Source: Polynucleobacter sp. 80A-SIGWE (GTDB lineage Bacteria; Pseudomonadota; Gammaproteobacteria; Burkholderiales; Burkholderiaceae). Taken from it: a stretch of 64,000 nt of DNA. The notes beneath the pieces are model-generated. The model had not been told where the DNA came from. It searched no databases and saw nothing but the letters and a program-made list of their open reading frames with translations. Of the stretch, positions 1 to 8,356 are shown piece after piece. The position numbers and the translations under genes were made by a program. Position 1 is the first letter of the stretch. Each line of letters opens with the position of its first letter. Location of the stretch: the NCBI RefSeq assembly GCF_018882295.1, contig NZ_JACVOR010000002.1, positions 682,001 to 746,000 of the forward strand, written 5' to 3'.

Positions 1-143
1 CGATGGACGACACAGGTTATATCCAGCCTTCGATCAAGACACTCCGTAATGTTCGCGGCACGCGATCGATTTATCACAACAATGCAATCCAATCATGGAA
101 ATTGGATTCAAATGGCGAGGTGAGCAATGTTCAAGTTGGATAA
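1..143 (+). CDS. soxC: SoxC, sulfane dehydrogenase molybdenum subunit, C-terminal end (partial)
   Basis: This is the 3' end of a gene that begins left of the window. Reading frame 3 encodes about 46 residues, beginning MDDTGYIQPSIKTLRN and ending NVQVG before TAA at 141-143. SoxC is the molybdopterin subunit of the periplasmic Sox(CD)2 sulfur dehydrogenase, which oxidises the sulfane sulfur bound to SoxY. This tail resembles the C-terminal dimerisation domain of the sulfite-oxidase family. The identification leans heavily on soxD starting inside it: the two genes overlap by 17 bases, implying translational coupling. The molybdenum-binding core cannot be seen here. Confidence 0.82.
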   Translation, partial: MDDTGYIQPSIKTLRNVRGTRSIYHNNAIQSWKLDSNGEVSNVQVG

Positions 144-1206
144 ATTAAGTATCCGTTTAGGATTCGCTGCGCTCATCGTTATTACTGCGCAGTCATCATT
201 CGCCCAATCAGGTTCGGCTAAGTTCCCTGGTATTGGAAGAGTGGCAACTCCTGTAGAGGTTGCAGCATGGGACATTGATGTACGCCCCGACTTCAAAGGT
301 TTGCCAAAGGGATCTGGCTCAGTTGAACAGGGGCAAGTAATTTGGGAGGCTAAGTGCGCAAGCTGTCACGGCACATTTGGCGAGTCCAATGAAATCTTTA
401 CTCCGATTGCAGGTGGAACGACTAAGGATGATGTAAAGACTGGTCGCGTTGCCTCTCTTAAGGATATGAAGCAACCCCAAAGAACCACCTTAATGAAAGT
501 GCCTACGGTTTCAACATTGTGGGACTACATCTATCGTGCAATGCCATGGAATGCGCCAAGGTCGCTAACTCCTGATGACACTTACGCTTTAGTTGCCTTC
601 ATCTTGAGTCTTGGGGAAATTGTTCCCGATGATTTTGTTCTGAGTAATACCAATATTGCAGAAGTCAAAATGCCTAATCGCAATGGTATGACCACTAAAC
701 ATGGCTTCTGGAACGTGACAGGCAAGCCTGATGTCAATGGAAATGCCTGTATGCATAACTGCGTGCCTTTTGTTCAAATTGGCTCAACATTGCCTGATTT
801 CGCAAGAAATGCGCATGAGAATATTGCAGAGCAAAATCGCATGTACGGCCCTTATCGAGGTGCAGATACTACTAAGCCACCGATTAAACAATTGCCTGGC
901 GCCTCTGGAGCAGGTCTTGCTCATGCAGCTGACACCCATTCAACCGCTAAAAAGGGTCCAGCAGCTTTGTTCCAAAGTGAGAATTGCTCTGCTTGCCATG
1001 CTCCCAATGCAAAGCTAGTTGGCCCATCTATAGCTGATATTGCCAAGAAATATGACGGTCAAAGCGGTGCCCTAGATAAGTTAATGACTAAGGTTAAGGC
1101 GGGTGGAGCTGGGGTATGGGGCTCGATCCCAATGCCGCCCCAAGCTCAGCTTTCCGATGAAGATCGCAAGACTTTGGTAACTTGGATGCTTTCTGGCAGT
1201 AAATGA
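127..1206 (+). CDS. soxD: SoxD, diheme cytochrome c subunit of sulfane dehydrogenase
   Basis: The product is 359 residues with an N-terminal signal peptide (cleavage probably after SSFAQ, near residue 27). Two covalent haem motifs are visible, CASCH at residues 77-81 and CSACH at 287-291, giving the two cytochrome c domains of SoxD. In the Sox pathway SoxD accepts electrons from the SoxC molybdenum centre and passes them to small c-type cytochromes. The gene overlaps the end of soxC, and the stretch between the two haem domains is the usual SoxD linker. A 78-base gap with a good ribosome-binding site precedes soxY. Having soxCD suggests full oxidation of thiosulfate to sulfate rather than accumulation of sulfur globules. 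Confidence 0.93.
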   Translation: MFKLDKLSIRLGFAALIVITAQSSFAQSGSAKFPGIGRVATPVEVAAWDIDVRPDFKGLPKGSGSVEQGQVIWEAKCASCHGTFGESNEIFTPIAGGTTKDDVKTGRVASLKDMKQPQRTTLMKVPTVSTLWDYIYRAMPWNAPRSLTPDDTYALVAFILSLGEIVPDDFVLSNTNIAEVKMPNRNGMTTKHGFWNVTGKPDVNGNACMHNCVPFVQIGSTLPDFARNAHENIAEQNRMYGPYRGADTTKPPIKQLPGASGAGLAHAADTHSTAKKGPAALFQSENCSACHAPNAKLVGPSIADIAKKYDGQSGALDKLMTKVKAGGAGVWGSIPMPPQAQLSDEDRKTLVTWMLSGSK

Positions 1207-1284
1207 TTTAAATTTAGTAGTTAATTGAAGGTTTTGAAGCAAAATAGCTTATGTTTGTAGGTAAAGATTAATAAAGGAGTTTTT

Positions 1285-1737
1285 ATGAATCAGCAGCGTC
1301 GCAGTCTATTGAAGTACTCAGCAGTATTTGGTCTGATGGCCTCAACCGGGCTCATTAGCGTAGCGCAAGCGCAAGAGTGGAATAAAGCGGCATTTGAAGG
1401 CAAAAGTCTTGATGACGTTTTTAAAATCCTTGGTGCTGGTAGCCCAGACAAATCGTCTGCTGTTACTTTGAATGCTCCAGATATTGCTGAAAATGGTGCT
1501 GTAGTTCCAGTTGGAATTACTACAACATTAAAGGCAGAGCAAATGGCTATTTTGGTTGAAAAGAATCCGAGCGCACTAGCAGCACAATTCTTCATCCCAG
1601 CAGGCACAGATTCTTTTGTAACTACTCGTATCAAGATGGGTCAAACATCCAATGTTTACGCCTTAGTAAAAGCTGATGGCAAATGGAATATGGCTGTTAA
1701 AGAAGTCAAAGTAACGCTTGGTGGTTGCGGCGGTTAA
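1285..1737 (+). CDS. soxY: SoxY, sulfur-carrier subunit
   Basis: The product is 150 residues. It starts with a twin-arginine signal (QRRSLLK, residues 4-10), followed by a hydrophobic stretch and an alanine-rich cleavage region, so it is exported folded through Tat. The protein ends in GGCGG, the flexible carrier arm; Cys148 is the residue that carries sulfur intermediates during the Sox cycle. SoxY works as a heterodimer with SoxZ, whose gene lies 59 bases downstream. A strong ribosome-binding site (AAAGGAG) precedes the ATG. The terminal Cys motif together with the Tat signal makes the call secure. Confidence 0.96.
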   Translation: MNQQRRSLLKYSAVFGLMASTGLISVAQAQEWNKAAFEGKSLDDVFKILGAGSPDKSSAVTLNAPDIAENGAVVPVGITTTLKAEQMAILVEKNPSALAAQFFIPAGTDSFVTTRIKMGQTSNVYALVKADGKWNMAVKEVKVTLGGCGG

Positions 1738-1796
1738 TACCGCACTTCAAACAACACAAACTTAATACATAAACATAGAATAAAAGAGGAACCAAA

Positions 1797-2105
1797 ATGG
1801 CTGATCCAATGCGCGTAAGAGCTGCTGAAAACGGTGGAACTGTAGATGTAAAAATTTTGATGAAACATGACATGGAATCAGGTCAGCGTAAAGACGCTTC
1901 TGGCAAAACAATTCCTGCTTGGTTCATCAGCACAATTAATGTAAAAGCCAATGGCAAAGATGTATTCAATGGTCAATTTGGCCCAGCAGTTTCTAAGGAT
2001 CCATTCTTGAACTTCAAATACAAGGGCGCTAAGGGAGACAAGATTGCTGTAACTTGGATCGATAGCAAGGGCGATAAGCGCACTGACGAAGCAACCGCTT
2101 CTTAA
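1797..2105 (+). CDS. soxZ: SoxZ, sulfur-carrier partner
   Basis: This 102-residue protein lacks a signal peptide, as usual for SoxZ, which is thought to reach the periplasm in complex with Tat-exported SoxY. It has the family's short immunoglobulin-like beta sandwich character, with the motif KHDMESGQRKD near residues 22-32 and a WFISTI strand. SoxYZ is the platform on which thiosulfate is bound and processed by SoxXA, SoxB and SoxCD. The gene follows soxY and precedes soxA. A purine-rich ribosome-binding site (AGAGGAA) lies just upstream. No cysteine is present, consistent with its accessory role. Confidence 0.95.
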   Translation: MADPMRVRAAENGGTVDVKILMKHDMESGQRKDASGKTIPAWFISTINVKANGKDVFNGQFGPAVSKDPFLNFKYKGAKGDKIAVTWIDSKGDKRTDEATAS

Positions 2106-2159
2106 TAGCTTTTGCTTTAATAATTCTTCACCGCCTCCATGGTTCTGAAAGGGTAGGAA

Positions 2160-2975
2160 ATGCAGCGTAAATTGACCTTAGGGTTGGCTACTGGTTTGGT
2201 AGCAACTTTATTAACAATGACATCTTCGGTGTCAGCACAAAAAAGTGCTACAGACGATATTGCCAAATATCGAGAGATGATTGCAGATGGCAACCCTTCA
2301 GAGCTCTACGAGGCGGCAGGTGAAGATTTATGGAAAAAACCAGCCGGTCCCAAGAATGCCACTCTTGAACAATGTAACTTAGGCTTAGGCCCAGGCGTAG
2401 TCAAAGGTGCTTCTGCACAACTGCCGCGCTACTTTAAAGATACCAATAAGGTTCAGGATCTTGAATCCCGCTTGATGACCTGTATGCAAGTTCTGCAAGG
2501 TCGTGACCCACAAGAGATGATCGATGCACCATTCCAAAAGGGTCCTAAGAAGGACATGGAGGCGATTGTTGCTTACGTTGTAACCCAGTCTAAGGGTGAC
2601 AAGATCAAGGTAAGTACTGCCCATCCAAAAGAAAAAGAAATGTATGACCTAGGTAAGCGAGCCTTCTTCTTCCAAGGCGGTCCTATGGACTTCTCATGCG
2701 CTTCTTGCCATGCTGAAAATGGTAAACGTATTCGCTTGCAAGATCTACCAAACATCACAGAGCAAAAGGGCGCAGCTTTGGGTTGGGGTTACTGGCCTGC
2801 ATACCGAGTTTCTAGTGGACAGTTTTGGACAATGCAGCAACGTCTAAATGATTGTTTCCGCCAACAACGTTTCCCATTCCCGATTTATGGGTCTGATGTG
2901 ACTATTGCCCTGTCTATGTATATGGCTAAGACTGCCAATGGTGGCACAGTTGAAACACCTGGCTTGAAGCGTTAA
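2160..2975 (+). CDS. soxA: SoxA, c-type cytochrome subunit of SoxXA, single-haem type
   Basis: The product is 271 residues with a signal peptide (cleavage near SVSAQ, residue 26). SoxA with SoxX forms the L-cysteine S-thiosulfotransferase that attaches thiosulfate to SoxY. Only one haem motif is present, CASCH at 180-184. Where diheme SoxA proteins carry a first CXXCH, this one has isolated cysteines at 72 and 108, as in the monohaem class, where such a pair may form a disulfide. Cys232, in the motif NDCFRQQRFP, is the candidate persulfide ligand of the active-site haem. The gene lies 10 bases before soxX. Confidence 0.94.
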   Translation: MQRKLTLGLATGLVATLLTMTSSVSAQKSATDDIAKYREMIADGNPSELYEAAGEDLWKKPAGPKNATLEQCNLGLGPGVVKGASAQLPRYFKDTNKVQDLESRLMTCMQVLQGRDPQEMIDAPFQKGPKKDMEAIVAYVVTQSKGDKIKVSTAHPKEKEMYDLGKRAFFFQGGPMDFSCASCHAENGKRIRLQDLPNITEQKGAALGWGYWPAYRVSSGQFWTMQQRLNDCFRQQRFPFPIYGSDVTIALSMYMAKTANGGTVETPGLKR

Positions 2976-2985
2976 TAGATAAGAG

Positions 2986-3633
2986 ATGACGAAAATGAAA
3001 ATGACACACTTAAAACAACTCTTAGCTATTTCTGGATTTATTTTTGCAGCTGGCTTATTGCAGACGCCTGCACTTGCTCAGCAAAAAAATGATCCCAAAT
3101 TCAATAAGATGATTCAAGACAGTTTCCGAGCTGAAGGTATCGCCGGATTGAATCGCGTTGATCAGGATGCAACACAGAAGTTTTGCTCTGACCCGCAGTT
3201 CGCCAATAGCAAGCAGGGTGCAGCAATGCGTGAGAAGATCCAGAAGATCAATATGGACTCTATTCAACAACCTTCTGATGGCAAGTACATCGGCGATTGG
3301 AAGAATGGCGAAAAAATTGCTCAAAGCGGTCGCGGGGCCACTTGGTCCGACAAGGCTGATACGGTAATTGGCGGTGGTTGCTATAACTGTCATCAAATCG
3401 ATGCCAAAGAAATTTCTTATGGAAATATTGGCCCATCATTAACGGGCTATGGAAAATTACGCGGATATTCCAAAGAGGTTGTAACTTATACCTGGAATCG
3501 CATTAATAACTCCAAGGCATATAACGCTTGCAGCAATATGCCTCGTTTTGCTCACTTCAAGCTATTAAATGAGCAGCAGATTCAAGATGTCATGGCTTTA
3601 TTACTTGATCCAGAATCACCTGTAAATAAATAA
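2986..3633 (+). CDS. soxX: SoxX, c-type cytochrome subunit of SoxXA
   Basis: The product is 215 residues with a signal peptide cleaved near ALAQQ (about residue 32). One haem motif, CYNCH, sits at residues 132-136, and Met185 in SNMPRF is the likely distal ligand. SoxX pairs with SoxA to catalyse oxidative attachment of thiosulfate to the SoxY carrier cysteine in the periplasm. The start could be Met1 or the nearby Met4 or Met6; all give the same mature protein. A terminator-like hairpin follows directly, so this is the last gene before a predicted drop in transcription. Confidence 0.94.
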   Translation: MTKMKMTHLKQLLAISGFIFAAGLLQTPALAQQKNDPKFNKMIQDSFRAEGIAGLNRVDQDATQKFCSDPQFANSKQGAAMREKIQKINMDSIQQPSDGKYIGDWKNGEKIAQSGRGATWSDKADTVIGGGCYNCHQIDAKEISYGNIGPSLTGYGKLRGYSKEVVTYTWNRINNSKAYNACSNMPRFAHFKLLNEQQIQDVMALLLDPESPVNK

Positions 3634-3641
3634 CAGATCTA

Positions 3642-3667
3642 AACAGGCCGAAAGGCCTGTTTTCTTA
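3642..3667 (+). terminator. Intrinsic-terminator-like hairpin between soxX and soxB
   Basis: AACAGGCC (3642-3649) pairs perfectly with GGCCTGTT (3654-3661) across a GAAA tetraloop, and the stem runs into TTTTCTT. Only about ten bases separate this from the soxB ATG at 3678, so no promoter fits between them. The hairpin probably attenuates rather than stops transcription into soxB. Confidence 0.75.
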
Positions 3668-3677
3668 AGGAAATACT

Positions 3678-5408
3678 ATGTCTTTGAATCGTCGTGAGTT
3701 TTTGCAAGCATTGGCTATCGCATCTGCTGGTGGTATGAGTTTGCAATCTAATTTTTCTAGCGCACAAACTACTGCGCAAAAATTTTATGACTTGCCGAAA
3801 TTCGGTAATGTCCACTTTCTGCATTTCACAGATTGTCATGCGCAACTCCTGCCAATCTATTTCCGCGAACCTAACGTTAACTTAGGTATTGGTGCCCAAG
3901 AAGGCAAGACACCGCACTTGGTGGGCGAGTACTTCCTCAAGGCTAACGGTATTGCAGCAGGCACACGTGATGCTCATGCATTCACTTATTTAGATTATGT
4001 GGCTGCTGCACAAAATTACGGCAAGATGGGTGGCTTCGCCCATATGGCAACCTTGATTAAGCAAATTAAATCAAGCCGTCCAGGCGCATTGCTATTAGAT
4101 GGTGGTGATACATGGCAGGGCTCCGGTACGGCGCTTTGGACTAATGGTCAGGATATGGTTGACGCAGCCTTGCTGTTGGGTGTTGATGTCATGACTCCTC
4201 ACTGGGAGATGACTCTTGGTGAGAAGCGCGTTATGGAAATCGTCAATGGCGATTTCAAGGGCAAGGTTTCTTTTGTTGCCCAAAATATTAAGACCGCAGA
4301 CTTTGGTGATTCTGTATTTAATCCCTACGTAATGAAAGTGCAAAACGGGATTCAAGTGGCCATCATTGGTCAAGCATTCCCGTACACGCCAATTGCCAAC
4401 CCACGTTACTTCACTCCTGACTGGACATTTGGTATTCAGGAAGAGAATCTTCAAAAAACAATTAATGAAGTGAAGGCCAAGGGAGCAAAGGTTGTCGTAT
4501 TGCTTTCGCATAACGGTATGGACGTTGATTTGAAGATGGCATCACGTGTAAGCGGTCTTGATGCAATCATGGGAGGACATACGCATGACGGTGTACCAAT
4601 TCCAGTCAAGGTGAAGAATTCCGGTGGCTTCACTTTGGTTACCAATGCAGGCTCAAATAGCAAGTTCTTGGGCGTGCTGGATTTTGATGTGAAGGGTGGC
4701 AAGCCAGTAGATTTCCGCTACAAACTCTTCCCAATTTTCTCCAATATGATTCCGGCTGATCCGGCTATGAATAAGCTAATCGCTAAAGTTCGCGCTCCAT
4801 ACGAGACAAAGTTGAATGAGAAGTTAGCAACTACAGATGGTCTCTTATACCGTCGAGGTAATTTCAATGGCAGTTTCGATCAGTTGATTTTGGATGGTTT
4901 AATGGCTCAAAAGAATGCAGAGATTGCATTCTCTCCAGGCTTCCGCTGGGGTACCAGCTTATTGCCAGGTCAGGCTATCACCCGCGAGAACCTATTAGAT
5001 CAAACTGCTATTACCTATCCATACACCACAGTTACGAATATGACTGGTGAGACTATCAAGACCATTCTTGAAGACGTTGCAGATAACTTGTTTAACCCTG
5101 ACCCGTATTACCAGCAGGGTGGTGACATGGTTCGTGTCGGTGGTATGCAATACACGATCGACCCTGCAGCATCTGCAGGTAAACGCATTAGCGATATGCG
5201 TTTGAATGGTAAGGACATTGACCCAAGTAAGACTTATAAGGTCGCCGGTTGGGCTCCGGTAAGTGAAGAGGCTAGAAATGCTGGTGGTGAGCCGATCTGG
5301 GATGTAATTGAGCGTCATTTACGTGATGTGAAGGTTGTGAAGGCTGTGAAGCTAAACGAGCCAATCATTAAAGGCGTAAAAAATAACCCCGGAATGGTTT
5401 CAATCTAA
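3678..5408 (+). CDS. soxB: SoxB, thiosulfohydrolase (Mn-dependent)
   Basis: The product is 576 residues, typical for SoxB. It begins with a Tat signal (NRREFLQ, residues 4-10). The 5'-nucleotidase/metallophosphoesterase-type metal motifs are all visible: TDCH (51-54), DGGDTW (141-146), SHNG (277-280) and GGHTHD (299-304). These should hold the dimanganese site that hydrolyses the sulfonate from thiosulfate-loaded SoxY, releasing sulfate. The C-terminal substrate-binding domain is complete. An AAGGAAA ribosome-binding site sits right behind the upstream hairpin, so translation starts almost at the terminator's base. Confidence 0.96.
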   Translation: MSLNRREFLQALAIASAGGMSLQSNFSSAQTTAQKFYDLPKFGNVHFLHFTDCHAQLLPIYFREPNVNLGIGAQEGKTPHLVGEYFLKANGIAAGTRDAHAFTYLDYVAAAQNYGKMGGFAHMATLIKQIKSSRPGALLLDGGDTWQGSGTALWTNGQDMVDAALLLGVDVMTPHWEMTLGEKRVMEIVNGDFKGKVSFVAQNIKTADFGDSVFNPYVMKVQNGIQVAIIGQAFPYTPIANPRYFTPDWTFGIQEENLQKTINEVKAKGAKVVVLLSHNGMDVDLKMASRVSGLDAIMGGHTHDGVPIPVKVKNSGGFTLVTNAGSNSKFLGVLDFDVKGGKPVDFRYKLFPIFSNMIPADPAMNKLIAKVRAPYETKLNEKLATTDGLLYRRGNFNGSFDQLILDGLMAQKNAEIAFSPGFRWGTSLLPGQAITRENLLDQTAITYPYTTVTNMTGETIKTILEDVADNLFNPDPYYQQGGDMVRVGGMQYTIDPAASAGKRISDMRLNGKDIDPSKTYKVAGWAPVSEEARNAGGEPIWDVIERHLRDVKVVKAVKLNEPIIKGVKNNPGMVSI

Positions 5409-5431
5409 TTATTACTAATCAGCGATACATC

Positions 5432-5857
5432 ATGAAAAAATTACTTCAGTGCCTCATAGCTTCTTTAGCTTTTTTTACTTTAGCTGCTCATGCTGCAGGT
5501 CCCACTGAAGTGGTTTATCACATTGATGATGCGGAGACTCAAGGCATTAAAGGTCTACGTAATATCCGCAATCATTTGGATGTATCCCCACAAACCAAGA
5601 TCATTGTTGTTACTCATGCCAATGGGGTGGACATCATGATGGAAGGTGCAAAAGATAAGAAGAATGGAATTGAATATGCACCCCTAGTTGGCGCATTGAA
5701 GTCTCGTGGTGTTCGTTTTGAGGTCTGTGAAATTACCTTAAAGAATCGCAATCTCAAGAAAGATCAATTTATTCTCGATACTGACTTCACGCCATCTGGG
5801 GTTGTTCGTGTTGCTGACCTTCAGTACCAAAATCATTTCGCTTACATAAAGCCTTAA
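5432..5857 (+). CDS. Secreted DsrE/DsrF-like family protein
   Basis: The product is 141 residues with a signal peptide (cleavage near AHAAG, residue 22). The mature part has the alternating strand-helix pattern of the DsrE/F/H fold (IIVVTHANGVD near 57-67, LKSRGVRFEVCE near 89-100). Cys99 occupies the position of the usual reactive cysteine. DsrE-family proteins carry or transfer sulfur, though most known ones are cytoplasmic; this one is predicted periplasmic. It lies 23 bases after soxB and just before the SoxH-like gene, so a role in handling sulfur released from or offered to SoxYZ is plausible but inferred. The ribosome-binding site is poor. Confidence 0.78.
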   Translation: MKKLLQCLIASLAFFTLAAHAAGPTEVVYHIDDAETQGIKGLRNIRNHLDVSPQTKIIVVTHANGVDIMMEGAKDKKNGIEYAPLVGALKSRGVRFEVCEITLKNRNLKKDQFILDTDFTPSGVVRVADLQYQNHFAYIKP

Positions 5858-5869
5858 TTTTTAGCTGTG

Positions 5870-6814
5870 ATGGCCATTCAGATGCGATCGCTTCTCCTAG
5901 GCGCCTTCTCACTTTTCTTTTTTGTAACCACGGCTTTTGCTGCGGATGATTTAATTCTTAAGCCTATCCAGGTGGCGCCACACACTTATTTCGTGCAAGG
6001 CTTTGCAGAAATGGGTAACAGCAAGAATCAAAATTTCATTTCCAATGCGGGTTTTGTAATTACACCTAAGGGTGTAGTGGTTGTTGATGCATTAGGTTCG
6101 CCGGTTCTCGCAAAAAAGCTCATTGCTGAAATTAAAAAGATCACGCCTCAGAAAGTTGTCGCAGTCATTGTGACTCACTACCATGCCGATCACGTGTATG
6201 GTCTGCAAGAGTTTAGAAATATTGGCGCAAAGATTTATGCGCAAGGCGAGGGCAGAAATTACCTCTCATCTGAAACCGCAAAGCAGCGACTAATTGCTTC
6301 CCGGATTGATTTCGCCCCTTGGGTTAATTCCTCGACTAAGTTAACGGGGGCTGATGTATGGATAGATCAAAGCTATACGCTGACAGTCGGGGGAATTGAA
6401 TTCAAGATCGGGAGGGTAGGCCCAGCTCATGCTCCGGAAGACTTGATCATTTACGTTCCATCAGAGAAGGTGCTTTTTGCTGGAGATTTAGTATTCCGAG
6501 GTCGCATTCCTTTTGTGGGCAATGCGGATAGTAGGGGGTGGTTGCATGCTTTGGATGAAATTCAGGCATTAAATCCCAGTACCGTGATTCCGGGTCATGG
6601 CGCCTATTCAACAAATCCAACCGAAGATATCCGCTTTACTAGGGAATACTTGAAGTATTTACGTGAATCAATGACCAAATCGGCTGTCAATATGGATCCT
6701 TTCGAGGATGCCTATAAGCAGACAGATTGGTCAGAATACGAAGGAATGCCCTTATTTAGGGCTGCAAACCGTATGAATGCCTATAACGTTTACCTCTCGA
6801 TTCAGGCGGAATAG
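5870..6814 (+). CDS. SoxH-like secreted metallo-beta-lactamase-fold hydrolase
   Basis: The product is 314 residues from the ATG at 5870; a GTG directly before it (5867) could also be used. A signal peptide ends near TAFAA. The zinc motif HYHADH lies at about residues 103-108, with further ligands in GPAHAPEDL, the Asp of FAGDLVF and the His of PGHGAYS. This is the SoxH / quinoprotein-relay type of metallo-beta-lactamase-fold protein often found beside sox genes. Its substrate in sulfur oxidation is not established. A thiol ester or persulfide-like substrate is possible by analogy with other family members. Confidence 0.83.
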   Translation: MAIQMRSLLLGAFSLFFFVTTAFAADDLILKPIQVAPHTYFVQGFAEMGNSKNQNFISNAGFVITPKGVVVVDALGSPVLAKKLIAEIKKITPQKVVAVIVTHYHADHVYGLQEFRNIGAKIYAQGEGRNYLSSETAKQRLIASRIDFAPWVNSSTKLTGADVWIDQSYTLTVGGIEFKIGRVGPAHAPEDLIIYVPSEKVLFAGDLVFRGRIPFVGNADSRGWLHALDEIQALNPSTVIPGHGAYSTNPTEDIRFTREYLKYLRESMTKSAVNMDPFEDAYKQTDWSEYEGMPLFRAANRMNAYNVYLSIQAE

Positions 6815-6874
6815 GGCAGATTTGTCATCTGGGCTTTAAAATAGTCGTTTACTTCGCTAAATGACTGATTTCAA

Positions 6875-7189
6875 ATGAAATTACCACTGATTAAGCTTGG
6901 CTTTTCTATCATTGCTCTTTTCGGGCTGCATTTGTCCGCTTACGCCACGCCGGATCTTGCAAACGGTAAGAAGATTGATCAGCAGAAATGCTACGCCTGC
7001 CACGCTAAGAAATCTGGCTTTGGTAATGGCGATATGATCTATACGCGCAGCGACAGCAAGGTTAAAAATCTCCAGAATTTAAAGTCGATGGTAGCGATGT
7101 GTAATACAGAGGTCCGCCTCGATCTTTTCCCAGAGGATGAGGCAGATGTCACAGCCTTTCTAAATAAACAGTTTTATAAATTTAAATAA
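6875..7189 (+). CDS. Small periplasmic monohaem cytochrome c
   Basis: The product is 104 residues with a signal peptide (cleavage near AYATP, residue 24) and one haem motif, CYACH, at residues 39-43. The remainder is short and helical with a C-terminal helix (DEADVTAFLNK). A second cysteine and possible methionine ligands occur in MVAMC (72-76). It resembles small c-type cytochromes found with sox genes and is the natural candidate for an electron acceptor of SoxCD or SoxXA. I cannot assign it to a named SoxE or c553 subgroup. It sits between the SoxH-like gene and the YeeE/YedE genes. Confidence 0.8.
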   Translation: MKLPLIKLGFSIIALFGLHLSAYATPDLANGKKIDQQKCYACHAKKSGFGNGDMIYTRSDSKVKNLQNLKSMVAMCNTEVRLDLFPEDEADVTAFLNKQFYKFK

Positions 7190-7210
7190 TTTCAGTAAAG
7201 AATTTTGATT

Positions 7211-8332
7211 ATGGATGCGGTAGATATTTCCTCCCTTAGCAAATCAGTTTTGCTTGCTACTTTTGCAATTACCTTTTTGCTTGGTGCGGTTATGCAGAAA
7301 ACTGGTTTTTGCAGCATGGGCGCAGTTTCAGATATTTTTATTATGTCTAGCTGGGGTCGCTTGAAGCAATGGTTCCTGGCTATTGGTGTTGCTATTGTTG
7401 GTTTTGCTCTGATGTCTTATGTTGGCTTGATTGATCCATTAAAGAGTATGTATACCGGCAGCAAGTTCTTGTGGCTATCTACCATTGTGGGTAGCACGCT
7501 ATTTGGTTTCGGTATGGTGCTTTCCTCTGGTTGTGGAAGTAAAACTCTAGTTCGCATTGGCGGCGGCAATCTGAAGTCCATCGTTGTGTTTATGGTTCTC
7601 GGCCTCTCCGCATACATGACTATGAAGGGCTTTCTCGGCGTCATTCGTATCAATACACTGGATTCTGTTTTCATAGCCCTAAATACACCGCAGGATTTGC
7701 CAAGCATTCTGAGTCCAGTCACTGGCATTGCTCGAGCTAACTTACATTTAGCTCTCGGATTAATAATTGGTTTCGCTTTTATTGCATACGCTTTAGCTAG
7801 CAAGGCTTTTTGGACAGCGGAAAATTTGTTTGCCGGCATATTTGTTGGTCTCGCTATTTGCGCTGTATGGTGGGTGTCTGGTAGCTTGGGCTATGTTGCC
7901 GAGGATCCAAATACTCTAGAGGAGGTCTTCCTGGTTACCAACTCTGGTCGCATGGAGAGCCTTTCTTTCGTTGCGCCTTATGCCTACTCCTTGGATTGGT
8001 TAATGATGTACAGCGATACCTCCAAGGTCATTACTGTTGGTATTGCCGCAGTGATTGGGATGATTACAGGTTCAGCATGTGTTTCTGTATTCACCAAGTC
8101 TTTTCGTTGGGAGAGCTTTCGCAATACCGAAGATACCGCCAATCACTTAGTTGGTGCTACCCTCATGGGCTTTGGCGGCGTGACAGCACTTGGTTGCACT
8201 GTAGGCCAGGGCTTGAGCGGAATCTCCACCTTGGCGATCGGTTCAATACTTGCCTTACCTGGATTTATCTTCGGCGCATATTTGGCTCTGCGTTATTTAG
8301 AGTCCCGCAATGCACCTAATCCCTGCAGTTAA
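7211..8332 (+). CDS. YeeE/YedE family membrane protein, putative thiosulfate or sulfur-compound transporter
   Basis: The product is 373 residues from the ATG at 7211; a TTG two codons upstream is a less likely start. It is strongly hydrophobic with around ten membrane segments. Conserved small-residue/cysteine motifs appear in both halves: FCSMG, SSGCGSKTLVR, and GCTVGQGLSG near the C-terminus. In characterised full-length relatives such cysteines line a thiosulfate path across the inner membrane. Beside sox genes it could import thiosulfate for assimilation, or move a sulfur atom to the cytoplasm. The substrate is inferred from family and context. Confidence 0.82.
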   Translation: MDAVDISSLSKSVLLATFAITFLLGAVMQKTGFCSMGAVSDIFIMSSWGRLKQWFLAIGVAIVGFALMSYVGLIDPLKSMYTGSKFLWLSTIVGSTLFGFGMVLSSGCGSKTLVRIGGGNLKSIVVFMVLGLSAYMTMKGFLGVIRINTLDSVFIALNTPQDLPSILSPVTGIARANLHLALGLIIGFAFIAYALASKAFWTAENLFAGIFVGLAICAVWWVSGSLGYVAEDPNTLEEVFLVTNSGRMESLSFVAPYAYSLDWLMMYSDTSKVITVGIAAVIGMITGSACVSVFTKSFRWESFRNTEDTANHLVGATLMGFGGVTALGCTVGQGLSGISTLAIGSILALPGFIFGAYLALRYLESRNAPNPCS

Positions 8333-8356
8333 CCCTTTTTTATTAAGATTAATCAC

